A DNA stretch of 64,000 bases, from the NCBI GenBank assembly GCA_903870905.1, contig CAIQEU010000039.1, positions 150,531-214,530 on the forward strand, in the 5' to 3' direction. The notes under the pieces were generated by a model that worked only from the letters and a program-made list of their open reading frames with translations, was not told the origin of the DNA and made no database searches. The translations under genes and the position numbers were made by a program. Source of the stretch: an uncultured Actinomycetes bacterium (GTDB lineage Bacteria; Actinomycetota; Acidimicrobiia; Acidimicrobiales; RAAP-2). Below, in pieces: positions 33,903 to 42,259 of this stretch. Numbering within the stretch: the stretch's first letter is position 1; every line of letters starts with the position of its first letter.

Positions 33903-35159
33903 TTAGCCGATCACGCCCTTGTCCCGGAGGGCAGCAATCGCGTCGGGAGTGAGACCGAGTTCTCCGCTCAAGACGGCGTCAGTGTGCTCACCGAGCCAGG
34001 GCACCCGGGTCTCAGGGCCTTCGGGCACGCCCTCCATCTTGATGGGGTTCCCCGGAGTGAGCACGGGTTCCGCGATGCCGTCGGTTCGCTCCATGGCCAC
34101 GAGCATGTGGCGCGCCTCGACGTGGGGGTCGGCCATCACCTCATCGGCGTCGAACACGGGACCAGACGTGAGTCCTGCGCTCGTGAACGCCGTGCAGCAC
34201 TCGAGCTTGGTCCGTGACGCCGCCCAGGCCTCAATCGCCGGCCGAATGTCACTCTCGAGCCGGACGTTCCAGTCGGCCCGAGTGGCGAAGCGTGGGTCAT
34301 CGGCCCACTCCGGGCGCTCGATGATGGCGCAGACCTGGGCCCATTGGTGCTCGCGGATCACCTGGAGGACGAAGTAGCCGTCGCTGGCCTTGAACCCCGT
34401 CATGATCCCCGACGCCCCAAGGCCACCACGAAGGCCTAAGGAGGCGAAGTTGGTCACGATGTCGGTCATGGCCACCATGACGTCGAACATCGCCACGTCG
34501 ACTCGCTGCGGGCCTCCGGTGGCATCTCTGAGCCGCAGTGCGGCCAAGGTTCCAATCGCTGCGAAGAGCGCGCTTGAGATGTCGCCCACGGCGCCCATGG
34601 GGGCGACCGCTGGAGGCTTCCCCTCCTCACGCTTCAACTCGTACATCCCGCTCATCGCTTCGACGATGGCGGCGAGGGCCGGCCACGATCCATAGGGCGA
34701 CGACGCCGAGCCGTTCACCGAGTACCCGAACCCCGACAGCGAACAGAACACCACGCTTGGGTGGGCAGCGACGATGTCGTCGTAGCCGAGCCGCAACCGG
34801 TTGATCGCTCCGGCTCGGAAGTTCTCCATGACGACGTCGAACTTCGGGGCCAAGTCGAGAATGAGTTGGCGACCTTCTTCAGATTTCAAGTCCACCGCAA
34901 TGGAACGTTTGCCGAGGTTGTTGCGGAGGAATGTGGCCCCGACGGTGCGACCCTCAGGATCGGTCATGGCCGGCAGCGATCCCCGACCGAGATCCCCAGA
35001 ACCTGGTGACTCCACCTTGACGACGTCTGCTCCCAGTCGAGCGAGGAGTTGCGTGGCGAACGGGAGCGCCTGCATCTGCTCCAGCGCCAAGATGCGAATG
35101 CCCTCGAGGGGCTTCCTCCCCGCCGGACCGAAGACCTCACCGACGGAGAAGTAGCTCAC
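33903..35159 (-). CDS. CaiB/BaiF family III CoA-transferase
   Basis: 418 residues. The N-terminal motif PLEGIRILALEQMQALPFA, followed by RLGADVVKVESP and FLRNNLGKRSIAVDLKSEEGR, is characteristic of family III CoA-transferases. The catalytic Asp expected after about 165-170 residues is not pinned here. It moves CoA between acyl-CoA and a free acid. The ATG overlaps the stop of the amidohydrolase gene (35156-35159), so both belong to one catabolic unit. The substrate is unknown. Confidence 0.9.
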   Translation of the reverse strand: MSYFSVGEVFGPAGRKPLEGIRILALEQMQALPFATQLLARLGADVVKVESPGSGDLGRGSLPAMTDPEGRTVGATFLRNNLGKRSIAVDLKSEEGRQLILDLAPKFDVVMENFRAGAINRLRLGYDDIVAAHPSVVFCSLSGFGYSVNGSASSPYGSWPALAAIVEAMSGMYELKREEGKPPAVAPMGAVGDISSALFAAIGTLAALRLRDATGGPQRVDVAMFDVMVAMTDIVTNFASLGLRGGLGASGIMTGFKASDGYFVLQVIREHQWAQVCAIIERPEWADDPRFATRADWNVRLESDIRPAIEAWAASRTKLECCTAFTSAGLTSGPVFDADEVMADPHVEARHMLVAMERTDGIAEPVLTPGNPIKMEGVPEGPETRVPWLGEHTDAVLSGELGLTPDAIAALRDKGVIG

Positions 35160-36364
35160 TTGGCGAAGGAGAGTTGGTAGAGGTCGATGGCGTTGCCGCG
35201 AATGACCTTGTTGACCTGGGCTTGTGTGAGGCCTTGGACCATGTCGAGCGCGATCTGCTTGGTATCCGGCCAGGTCGAGTCGGTGTGGGGGTAGTCGGTC
35301 TCAAAGGTCACGCGGTCTTCACCAATGACGTCGAGGCTGCGCAGGCCATGGAAGTCCTTGAAGAAGCAGCCCCACACCTGACGGTGGAAGTAGGTCGAGG
35401 GTGCCTCAGGAATGAGGTCCTTGACCCCACCCCAAGCCCGGTGGTCGACCCACACAGCATCGGCGCGCTCCAAGATGTAGGGAAGCCAGCCGATTTGTCC
35501 TTCGGAGTAGGCGAGGCGGAGTGCGGGGAAGCGCACGAGCACACCAGAGAACAAGAAGTCAGCGAGCGAGCTCATGGCGTTGCCGAAGGAGAGGGTGGCC
35601 GCCACGGCAGATGGGGCATCAGCCGAGGTCGCCGGCATCTTCGACGACGAGCCAATGTGCATGTTGATGACGGTTCCGGTCTCCTCGCAGGCACGGAAGA
35701 AGGGGTCCCAGAATCCACTGTGGATACTCGGGAGGCCGAGGTGGACGGGGATCTCTGAGAAGCACACGGCACGGACGCCACGGGCTGCGTTGCGACGGAC
35801 CTCTTCGGCTGCGAGTTCGGCGTCCCAGAGGGGAACGATGATGAGCGGGACGAGGCGACCGTCAGAGTCACCACACCACTCCTCCACCATCCAGTCGTTG
35901 TAGGCCTTCACGCAGGCGAGACCGAGGTCATGGTCCTTCGCTTCGGTGAAGGTTTGGCCGCAAAAGCGCGGGAAGGTCGGGAAGCAGAGCGATGCCTCCA
36001 CCCAGTTGAGGTCCATGTCTTGGAGGCGAGCCTTCGGGTCGTAGCAACCAGGACGCATCTCGTCGTAGGTGATGGGTGACATCGACATGTCGTCACGATC
36101 AAAGCCAACGGCTGCGACGTGGCGCTTGTTGATGTAGACGAGGTCTTCGAAGATCCAGCAATCTGCCTTCGGTCCCGACTCGTCGAAGGACTGCTCGTAG
36201 ACGCCGCCGCCGATGTGCTTCATCGACCCAATGCCTCGACGCTCCGAGCGAGGTCCTGCCGCCTTGTACTTCTCGGGCAACCAGGTTTGCCACAGGTGGG
36301 CCGGCTCAACGACGTGGTCGTCAACCGAGATGATCTTCGGAATCTCGAGTGCTTGGTCTGGCAT
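35156..36364 (-). CDS. Amidohydrolase family protein (amidohydrolase_2, TIM barrel)
   Basis: 402 residues. It opens with ISVDDHVVEP, the D-x-H-type metal site of the amidohydrolase_2 group, and ends with the ETDYPHTDSTWP segment containing the late Asp/His. NMHIGSSS near the middle supplies another His. Members include decarboxylases and C-C or amide hydrolases acting on aromatic or isoprenoid acids. A GAGGAG ribosome site precedes the ATG. Translational coupling to a CoA-transferase suggests the product or substrate is handled as a CoA thioester. Confidence 0.85.
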   Translation of the reverse strand: MPDQALEIPKIISVDDHVVEPAHLWQTWLPEKYKAAGPRSERRGIGSMKHIGGGVYEQSFDESGPKADCWIFEDLVYINKRHVAAVGFDRDDMSMSPITYDEMRPGCYDPKARLQDMDLNWVEASLCFPTFPRFCGQTFTEAKDHDLGLACVKAYNDWMVEEWCGDSDGRLVPLIIVPLWDAELAAEEVRRNAARGVRAVCFSEIPVHLGLPSIHSGFWDPFFRACEETGTVINMHIGSSSKMPATSADAPSAVAATLSFGNAMSSLADFLFSGVLVRFPALRLAYSEGQIGWLPYILERADAVWVDHRAWGGVKDLIPEAPSTYFHRQVWGCFFKDFHGLRSLDVIGEDRVTFETDYPHTDSTWPDTKQIALDMVQGLTQAQVNKVIRGNAIDLYQLSFAK

Positions 36365-36442
36365 GGTTGCTCCTCGCTCGTACTGCTCGCATCGTACCCC
36401 CGTGGCCCAGAGGGGTCCGATTGAGGTTTCCGCCGCTCCGTC

Positions 36443-36464
36443 GTGGTGGCTGAAGCGTCACCAC
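36443..36464 (-). terminator. Weak hairpin after the small membrane protein gene
   Basis: GTGGTG (36443-36448) pairs with CACCAC (36459-36464), with a GC/GC inner pair and a TGAA loop. It starts 16 nt past the stop on the minus strand. There is no T-tract and the stem is short. Confidence 0.3.
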
Positions 36465-36479
36465 CTGTGGCTCACGGTC

Positions 36480-36725
36480 TCAGCGACGGGTCTTGTGCAC
36501 CGCCCTCGCAACCGATGCCGTCAAGCTGAGGATCACGAGAAGCGGCAAGAGCACCACTGCAACGCCATTGGCATGTGCCGCGAGGCTCACGAGCGCAGCT
36601 ACTCCGAGGGTGATGAGGGTGGCCACGAAGAGTTCAGGGGTGTCGCCAACGAGGAAGTCCCACCAGAACATGGCGAAGCCTCGCAGGAGCCGGACCGGCA
36701 GCGACGTCGATGGTTGAGTGCTCAT
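36480..36725 (-). CDS. Small membrane protein, partner of the COG4280-like protein
   Basis: 81 residues with two hydrophobic segments (about 30-50 and 53-75) and a charged C-terminus (HKTRR). It starts inside the stop codon of the larger membrane protein gene (ATGA at 36722-36725), so the pair is coupled. I recognise no family. The context suggests an accessory subunit of the same transporter or regulator. Confidence 0.65.
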   Translation of the reverse strand: MSTQPSTSLPVRLLRGFAMFWWDFLVGDTPELFVATLITLGVAALVSLAAHANGVAVVLLPLLVILSLTASVARAVHKTRR

Positions 36726-37492
36726 GTGACCACCTCGAGTGGGCGAACCGAGCGCCGGGTCACCGCAATCGCTGCCCAGGTCACCGCTAGGAAGATCCCG
36801 ACGAGTACGAGCAGCATCACGTCGCTCGAACCTCCCGGCCAGCGAACCTTCAGTCCTTCGCCCGTCCAAAAGGTTCCGTAGGCAACGAGCATCACACCAA
36901 CCGCCATCTTCATGGCGTTCTCGGGAACCGAAGAGAGCTGCTTGGCAACCACCACCCCAACAATGCCCACGAGGAGGAGAGCGATGGCTGCAGTTGCTGA
37001 CGCTACGCCGAGATGGTGCGCAGACGTGCCGAGGGTAACAACGGTGATGACGACTTCAAGGCCTTCTAAGAACACGCCCTTGAAGGCCATGATGCAGGCG
37101 AGGCGATCGCGGTCGGGGCGAGCTGCTGCTGCTTCGAGCTCAGCCACGGTCTCTGCGTAGATCGCATCTTCATCGTGCATGGCTTTCAGCCCCGCAGAAC
37201 GCAGGATTGCCTTGCGCAACCACTGCATTCCAAAGATGAGGAGGATGCCGCCCACGATGAGGCGCAGGGTGTCGATCGGCACCCTCACGAGAGAGGGTCC
37301 GAAAATCGCCACGAGGACAGTGAGCACCACAACGGCTGCACCCGTGCCCTCCATGGCCGATTTCCATCCACGGGTCTTGCCAACCGCGATCACGATGGTG
37401 AGTGCTTCGACCATCTCGACCGCACAGGCCAAGAACACCGCGCTGACGAGCACGGCGAGACCAGTGGGGCTTGATGCTGCGGCTGCGGTCAT
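36722..37492 (-). CDS. Predicted integral membrane protein, COG4280/GDT1-like transporter
   Basis: 256 residues with about seven membrane segments and a central cytoplasmic loop rich in Glu and Ala. Two related acidic motifs occur in the two halves: AVEMVEALTIVIAVG near residue 25 and GVFLEGLEVVITVVTLG near 145. This indicates internal duplication, as in cation transporters of the GDT1/TMEM165 and FTR1 type, whose paired E-x-x-E-like motifs bind metal. The exact family is uncertain, and metal transport is an inference. GAAGG lies about 10 nt before the ATG. The small membrane protein follows with an ATGA overlap. Confidence 0.7.
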   Translation of the reverse strand: MTAAAASSPTGLAVLVSAVFLACAVEMVEALTIVIAVGKTRGWKSAMEGTGAAVVVLTVLVAIFGPSLVRVPIDTLRLIVGGILLIFGMQWLRKAILRSAGLKAMHDEDAIYAETVAELEAAAARPDRDRLACIMAFKGVFLEGLEVVITVVTLGTSAHHLGVASATAAIALLLVGIVGVVVAKQLSSVPENAMKMAVGVMLVAYGTFWTGEGLKVRWPGGSSDVMLLVLVGIFLAVTWAAIAVTRRSVRPLEVVT

Positions 37493-37614
37493 GTGCGAGA
37501 ACCTTCTAACCGACTCACCCTGAGGACCCTAGTGTCCGCTCGTCATGAGCACTCCCGTCCGCGACCAACCACCGCAGACAATCCTCACTACGCTCCGAAG
37601 CGGAGGTGTCGCCA

Positions 37615-38454
37615 ATGACGAAGCGGTCCGAAACACCGAAACTGCTCGGCGCACTCCTCATCGGCATCGTTGCTGCACTCGGCATCATCGCCATCGCCGC
37701 ACGACCAGTTCCACCCGCTCCGCACCTCATCGTCGCCAATACCGCCGCTTTTGAGTTCTTCGCAGCGGCAACGGGCGTCCAGTGTGAGATCGATACCAAC
37801 CTCGACACCAATGGGCCGATACCTCTCAATGCCACGACGTGCTTCACCATCACGCCACCGCGGCGAACCACGCTCACCGACAACGGCAAGGTCACCGAGT
37901 GCCGAGGGGTGGCCTGTCTGGCCAACCCCGGGATCACAACGCCGGTTCTCCCAAAGAACACGAAGGTGCGCTCAGGACCACATTGGTGTCGAACGACGCA
38001 CGATGGTGTTGTGTGTGGCAACGCCACGTCGACGACGTTCAACATGACGGGAAGGGGCACGACGATCTCCGGCCAACACCCCATCGTGATCACGGTGCAC
38101 CAACCCGTCGTCGAGTTCTTCGGCACGCCGAGCAGTGGCGTCGAGTGTGAACTCGATGTCGCTGCGCGGAACGGGTACAGCGGCGTGGCCGCCCCGGGAA
38201 TTCCGACGGTCGCGATGTGCCTCCGCGTCAGTCCTCCAACTGTCGTCACCTTGGATGAGGCTGGCACCATTGTCGAGTGCCACCTCGAGCGCTGCCTCTC
38301 CAATGCCGGTCTCGGCACCCCGATTTACGGACGTGACACCGTCGTCATCGATGGTCCCTTTACCTGCAGGTCGGCGCCAGCCACGATCACTTGTCGAACC
38401 GGCAACCACGGTGGCTTCACTCTTGGACCGAACGGGATCAGGCGAGTCGCCTGA
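37615..38454 (+). CDS. Secreted or membrane-anchored protein with two DUF6636-like domains
   Basis: 279 residues from ATG 37615, which has GGAGG 8 nt upstream. An N-terminal hydrophobic segment (about 10-32) acts as signal or anchor. Two homologous halves follow, starting FEFFAAATGVQCEID and VEFFGTPSSGVECELD. Each has the Cys pattern of DUF6636: C near the start, C in the TxC(F/L)xxxPP segment, VxEC, CL(A/S)N, then WC/FTC and the closing GxxC-N. Such proteins are typical of Actinobacteria and of unknown function. The tandem arrangement is less common than the single domain. Confidence 0.65.
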   Translation: MTKRSETPKLLGALLIGIVAALGIIAIAARPVPPAPHLIVANTAAFEFFAAATGVQCEIDTNLDTNGPIPLNATTCFTITPPRRTTLTDNGKVTECRGVACLANPGITTPVLPKNTKVRSGPHWCRTTHDGVVCGNATSTTFNMTGRGTTISGQHPIVITVHQPVVEFFGTPSSGVECELDVAARNGYSGVAAPGIPTVAMCLRVSPPTVVTLDEAGTIVECHLERCLSNAGLGTPIYGRDTVVIDGPFTCRSAPATITCRTGNHGGFTLGPNGIRRVA

Positions 38455-38460
38455 TCTTCC

Positions 38461-39657
38461 CTACTTGGTCATCAAGTCCGGAGCCGTCTCCATGCCCTTG
38501 TTCCACACCGAGCGAGCGATGATCTTCGTGTAGTCGGCACGGTGGGCGTACTTCTTGGCGATGTCGCGGCTCTCCTCCAAGAGACCCTCGTCGAGGGTCG
38601 TCGGGTTGAGGCCGAGCGCCACGAATTGGTCACGAGTGACGTTCAGGTCGTTCTCTGCCGCTTCCTTGCGGGGGTTCGGCAGGTTGGCGATCTCAACGCC
38701 GGTCAACTTCGAGATGAGCTCCGCGAGTTCACGGACTCGGTAGGTCTCGGTGACCTGGTTGAAGACCTTGACCTGCTCGCCGCGTGCAGGTGGGTTGGCG
38801 AGAGCGATCTCAATGCAGCGGACCGTGTCTTTGATGTGGATGAACGCACGGGTCTGTCCACCGGTCCCGTGCACCGTCAGCGGGTGACCAATGGCGGCCT
38901 GCATGAGGAATCGGTTGAGCACCGTGCCGTAGTCACCGTCGTAGTCGAAGCGGTTGATGAGCCGCTCATCGAGGGCGGTCTGCGGGGTCTGAGTGCCCCA
39001 CACGATGCCCTGGTGGAGGTCGGTGATGCGGAGGCCGTCGTTCTTGGCGTAGAAGGCGAAGAGCAGTTGGTCGAGCGTCTTGGTCATGTGGTACACCGAG
39101 CCAGGGTTGGCCGGGTGCAGGATCTCACGGTCGATCTCACCATCAGGGGTCGGGACCTTGACGGTCAGGTAGCCCTCGGGGATCGGGGCGGAACCCGACC
39201 AGCCGTAGCCGTAGACGCCCATGGTGCCGAGGTGCACGACTTGGATGTCGAGGCCGGTCTCGACGATGGCGCACAAGAGGTTGTGCGTGCCCGACACGTT
39301 GTTGTCGACGGTGTAGCGCTTGGCCTTGGCGCTGCGCATGGAGTACGGCGCCGCACGCTGCTCGGCGAAGTGGACGACGGCGTCAGGGCGGGAATCGAGG
39401 AGCACCTGCACGAGGCGGTCGTACTCTTCGGCGAGGTCGAGGTGGATGAAGGAAATTTCCTTACCGCTCAGTTCCTTCCACACGGCGATGCGCTCACCAA
39501 TGGGACGGATTGGCGTGAGTGAGTCGACTTCCAAGTCCACGTCGATGTAGCGACGGCTCAGGTTGTCGATGACGGTCACCTCGTGACCAATGTCGGACAG
39601 GTGCAGCGCCGTCGGCCAACCGCAGAATCCATCTCCACCGAGAACGAGAACCTTCAC
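38461..39657 (-). CDS. sqdB: UDP-sulfoquinovose synthase (SQD1/SqdB)
   Basis: 398 residues. The SDR-type start VLVLGGDGFCGWPTALHLS and the segments RRYIDVDLEVDSLTPI, HFAEQRAAPYSM and HLGTMGVYGYG match SQD1. The catalytic Thr lies in GTMGVYG and the Tyr-Lys pair in YHMTK. The enzyme joins sulfite to UDP-glucose to give UDP-sulfoquinovose, the sulfolipid head-group donor. GTG 39657 is chosen because GAGGAG lies 6 nt upstream and the product then starts directly at the Rossmann fold. No sulfoquinovosyltransferase is adjacent. Its substrate sulfite is also consumed by CysI, encoded 5 kb away. Confidence 0.93.
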   Translation of the reverse strand: MKVLVLGGDGFCGWPTALHLSDIGHEVTVIDNLSRRYIDVDLEVDSLTPIRPIGERIAVWKELSGKEISFIHLDLAEEYDRLVQVLLDSRPDAVVHFAEQRAAPYSMRSAKAKRYTVDNNVSGTHNLLCAIVETGLDIQVVHLGTMGVYGYGWSGSAPIPEGYLTVKVPTPDGEIDREILHPANPGSVYHMTKTLDQLLFAFYAKNDGLRITDLHQGIVWGTQTPQTALDERLINRFDYDGDYGTVLNRFLMQAAIGHPLTVHGTGGQTRAFIHIKDTVRCIEIALANPPARGEQVKVFNQVTETYRVRELAELISKLTGVEIANLPNPRKEAAENDLNVTRDQFVALGLNPTTLDEGLLEESRDIAKKYAHRADYTKIIARSVWNKGMETAPDLMTK

Positions 39658-40086
39658 CGTGCACTCCTCATGGACCCGACGGCCCGATTGGTCCAGCAAC
39701 CTTGCTGGGACGCGAACTCGCCAAGACTAGCAGCGTGAACAGCGCGGAATGAGTTGCAGCACGCCCTTTGGAGAGGTATCGGCTCTCGGCCCGACGGGAG
39801 ATCGGCTCGCCGTTCAGTCGATCGAGGGTTGGCCAAACAGTGAGCGTGCGGTGCGTCGCTGAAATCCCTCTCGTCGTGCCGTTGAGGCAAGTCCCACACG
39901 GAAGAGTCCAGTCGTTCAACTCCATCACACTCGGGGCAGGCCAGAGCCTCCATCAAGCCCAGTGCGATTCACTCAACGTTCGGGGGGTTCGCAACTCGAG
40001 CGGACGAAGAGCTCGCCGGTTGGACCTTCCACGTGACGCCATCGCGTGATCGTCAATTTTGACTTGTTCGCAGGCCGGAACCTCGG
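39658..40086. other. Intergenic stretch with no supported gene
   Basis: About 430 bp between the sulfolipid gene and the oxygenase gene. Short ORFs exist on both strands but none has a ribosome site, leaderless box or recognisable product. The left end must hold the sqdB promoter. A minus-strand frame (39668-39928) with segments such as CGTCLNGTTRG could be a decayed gene; I cannot assign it. Confidence 0.5.
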
Positions 40087-40092
40087 TAGGTT
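40087..40092 (+). promoter_or_regulatory. -10 box of a leaderless start (TAGGTT)
   Basis: TAGGTT, then 7 nt, then ATG at 40100. It decides the start of the 2-oxoglutarate oxygenase gene in favour of 40100 over GTG 40046. Confidence 0.5.
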
Positions 40093-40099
40093 CCAAGCG

Positions 40100-40798
40100 A
40101 TGATCAACAGTGCGCACGACCCTTCTGCCCTCCATGATCACTATCAAGAGGCGAAGTGCTTCCCGCACATCGTGATCGATGACTTCTTGGACCCGGTCGT
40201 CGCCAATTCAATTGCTGACGAACTTGAGGACATCAATTGCGACTCCTGGCTGTTTGATCCGCACGCGGATCAGGTCAACAAGTGGTCAATGCCCGACCTC
40301 CAGCAGTTGCCTCTCAACACTGCTGGGGCGTTGGCCTCCTTCAATAGCCCCGAAGCATTGATGTTTCTTCAGTCCCTCACGGGGATTCAACCCCTTTTGG
40401 CTGATCCTCAGTACCTCGGCGGTGGCGTTCACCTCTCAGCCACTGGAGGGAGACTCGGGGTTCACGCTGACTTCAATATGCATCCAGTGACGGGGCTGCA
40501 TCGCCGATTGAACGCCCTGCTCTACCTCAATCGCGACTGGGATCCATCATGGAATGGACAATTGGAGATTTGGAATCGCCAAATGACGGCGATGGAGGAG
40601 TCCGTCGATCCAATCTTCAATCGACTCGTGGTGTTCAACGTGACTGATCACTCGTTCCACGGAGTTCCGAAGACCCTCCTCTGCCCTCCACACCGGCGTC
40701 GGATTTCGCTTGCGCTCTACTACTACACCGCGAAACGCCCTGACGAAGAGAAGGCACCCTTCCACTGGGCGACATGGCAACAACCACGGCAACAGTGA
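40100..40798 (+). CDS. 2-oxoglutarate/Fe(II) oxygenase, prolyl-hydroxylase-like
   Basis: 232 residues. The opening FPHIVIDDFLDPVVANSIADEL is typical of this superfamily. The iron ligands are H-x-D in GVHADFNMHP and a distal His in DHSFHGVP, and RRRISLALYYYT supplies the Arg that binds 2-oxoglutarate. LLYLNRDWDPSWNGQLEIW is the usual double-stranded beta-helix core. It would hydroxylate a protein, sugar or small molecule. Base composition is lower in GC than its neighbours (one 60-base line, 40201-40260, is 50% GC), and gene-poor DNA flanks it, so it may have been acquired by transfer. Confidence 0.85.
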   Translation: MINSAHDPSALHDHYQEAKCFPHIVIDDFLDPVVANSIADELEDINCDSWLFDPHADQVNKWSMPDLQQLPLNTAGALASFNSPEALMFLQSLTGIQPLLADPQYLGGGVHLSATGGRLGVHADFNMHPVTGLHRRLNALLYLNRDWDPSWNGQLEIWNRQMTAMEESVDPIFNRLVVFNVTDHSFHGVPKTLLCPPHRRRISLALYYYTAKRPDEEKAPFHWATWQQPRQQ

Positions 40799-41354
40799 GT
40801 CCCAGCGTCTGACCTCTCGTGCGTTGCTTCCCACCTCAGCGGTGGACGGTGGGTCGTGCAGTGGTTTCGCGCCACCGAGGATGCGGGTAGGAGCGAGCAC
40901 TTGCCCCCGTCAGACAGATGAACCCACCTGCATCGCACGAGGCCCGATTGGGCACTCAGTTTGTGTGTTCCATCAGAGAGGCTTGACTGATGGCTGCATC
41001 GCAGATCGCCTCGACCTCGATCGGTGGGCCATTGCCGGAGAAACCGCCCAGGGGCTCAGTGTTGCGCCAGTGCACCCAAGCGAGGGTCTGCTGTTCGAGA
41101 TCGCCAAAAGTCCATCACCTCACCCAGGGCCTCTCGTGAGTTCTGCCGTTGAGAGGGCGTTCACACGTTCTGCGAGGGCGCTCTCCGATGAATCTCCGAT
41201 GCTCCCAACAAACGGCCCAACTCTGATCTCGTCCATTCGCTCGCCGTGGCGAATGTTCAAGGATGCTCAGTGAACACCCTCCGGCTGTGAAGGCTTGCAG
41301 GTGGCGAGCGCCGTTCCTCGGTCATCGTGCGAGGAGCATGCGAGACCTCCGGTG
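40799..41354. other. Gene-poor 556-bp stretch
   Basis: No ORF here has a plausible start signal or recognisable product. A plus-strand frame stays open to 41273 but reads as Ser/Arg/Pro-rich low-information sequence, so I do not call it. No tRNA, riboswitch or hairpin with a T-tract was seen. It may contain gene remnants. Confidence 0.5.
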
Positions 41355-42134
41355 CTAGACGCCCTTGAGCGACAGCAGTTTCGCCAGTTGGGGACTGAGG
41401 AGGTCGGCAAAGGACGTCGCGGCCTTGGGCTTCGTGATGACGACGGCTCCGGGGTAGGAGAGCTCCAAGGTGGCCGAACCCTTCGGTGGAATGAGTGCAA
41501 CCGGAAGCGGGTTGGCATTGGTGCTCACCGCAGCCACGCCACCTTGAATCCCGAGCTCCATCACCTGCTTCCCGTGCAGTCGCTTCAGTCCGAGTTTCGT
41601 GATGGAACCCGTCAGACCACGTAACGATTTCTCAAAATTGGCAATGGTGATGGCTGTTGAGATTTCCGCGAACCCTGATGCTCCAGACTTCCCGAGGAGG
41701 GATGCCGCCATCCAATGGTTCGCAATGGCTGTGGCAATCGTTCCGAGGAGCCGCGGCGGAACGCCGCTTGAGGATGCGTGGGCGGCGATCACCGAGGATG
41801 CGAAAGCGTTGTCGACTTTGTAGGCGGAGAACCCACCGATGGTGACCACCTGAATCGTGCCCGTGGCACCGTCCACGTTCTTGAGGGTGAGCGTCGAGGA
41901 CGAGTCGCCGTTGCGCTCAGAGAGGATCACCGCCGACAGGCTGCCACTGGCGAGGTGCTCACTCAGGCTGATCGAGGCTGACGGCTCGTGGGCGAGGTTC
42001 TTCACTGCGAGGTTGACGATCGACCTCGCCGACATCGACGACAGATCGGGCGCACCGCTCCCCCCACAGGCCGAGAGGAGCGCTCCGGCGAGAAGCACCG
42101 TCGTCATTGCCGTCAGAATTCGCTGTCCTCGCAC
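41355..42134 (-). CDS. Putative lipoprotein, LppX/LprG-like fold possible
   Basis: 259 residues. The signal peptide ends in the lipobox LLSACGG, so the mature protein is anchored by Cys23-24. The body has alternating Ser/Thr-rich strands and an AV-KNLAHEPSASISLSEHL start resembling mycobacterial LppX/LprG lipid-carrying lipoproteins. That match is by pattern only. GTG 42134 is chosen because AGGAG sits 7 nt upstream and gives a short basic N-region. It is transcribed divergently from the phosphatase gene. Confidence 0.7.
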   Translation of the reverse strand: MRGQRILTAMTTVLLAGALLSACGGSGAPDLSSMSARSIVNLAVKNLAHEPSASISLSEHLASGSLSAVILSERNGDSSSTLTLKNVDGATGTIQVVTIGGFSAYKVDNAFASSVIAAHASSSGVPPRLLGTIATAIANHWMAASLLGKSGASGFAEISTAITIANFEKSLRGLTGSITKLGLKRLHGKQVMELGIQGGVAAVSTNANPLPVALIPPKGSATLELSYPGAVVITKPKAATSFADLLSPQLAKLLSLKGV

Positions 42135-42259
42135 CGCCACGCTCCTCGCTCGCCATCTCACCCTACCAACGGTGAATTCGACGACGGGAGTTCGATGTCA
42201 CACCTCGCAAGCATCTTCCCTGCCCCCCGTTGGACCCCCCTACCTGAGAGGATAGAGAC

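Noticed and set aside
32088..34217. 709-codon plus-strand ORF across the sulfite reductase operon
   Set aside because: It is antisense to cysI and SUMT, whose motifs are intact. High GC at third positions keeps the opposite frame open, and the product has no recognisable domain.
40710..41273. 187-codon plus-strand ORF after the 2-oxoglutarate oxygenase
   Set aside because: Begins inside the oxygenase gene, has no start signal, and reads as Ser/Pro/Arg-rich low-information sequence.
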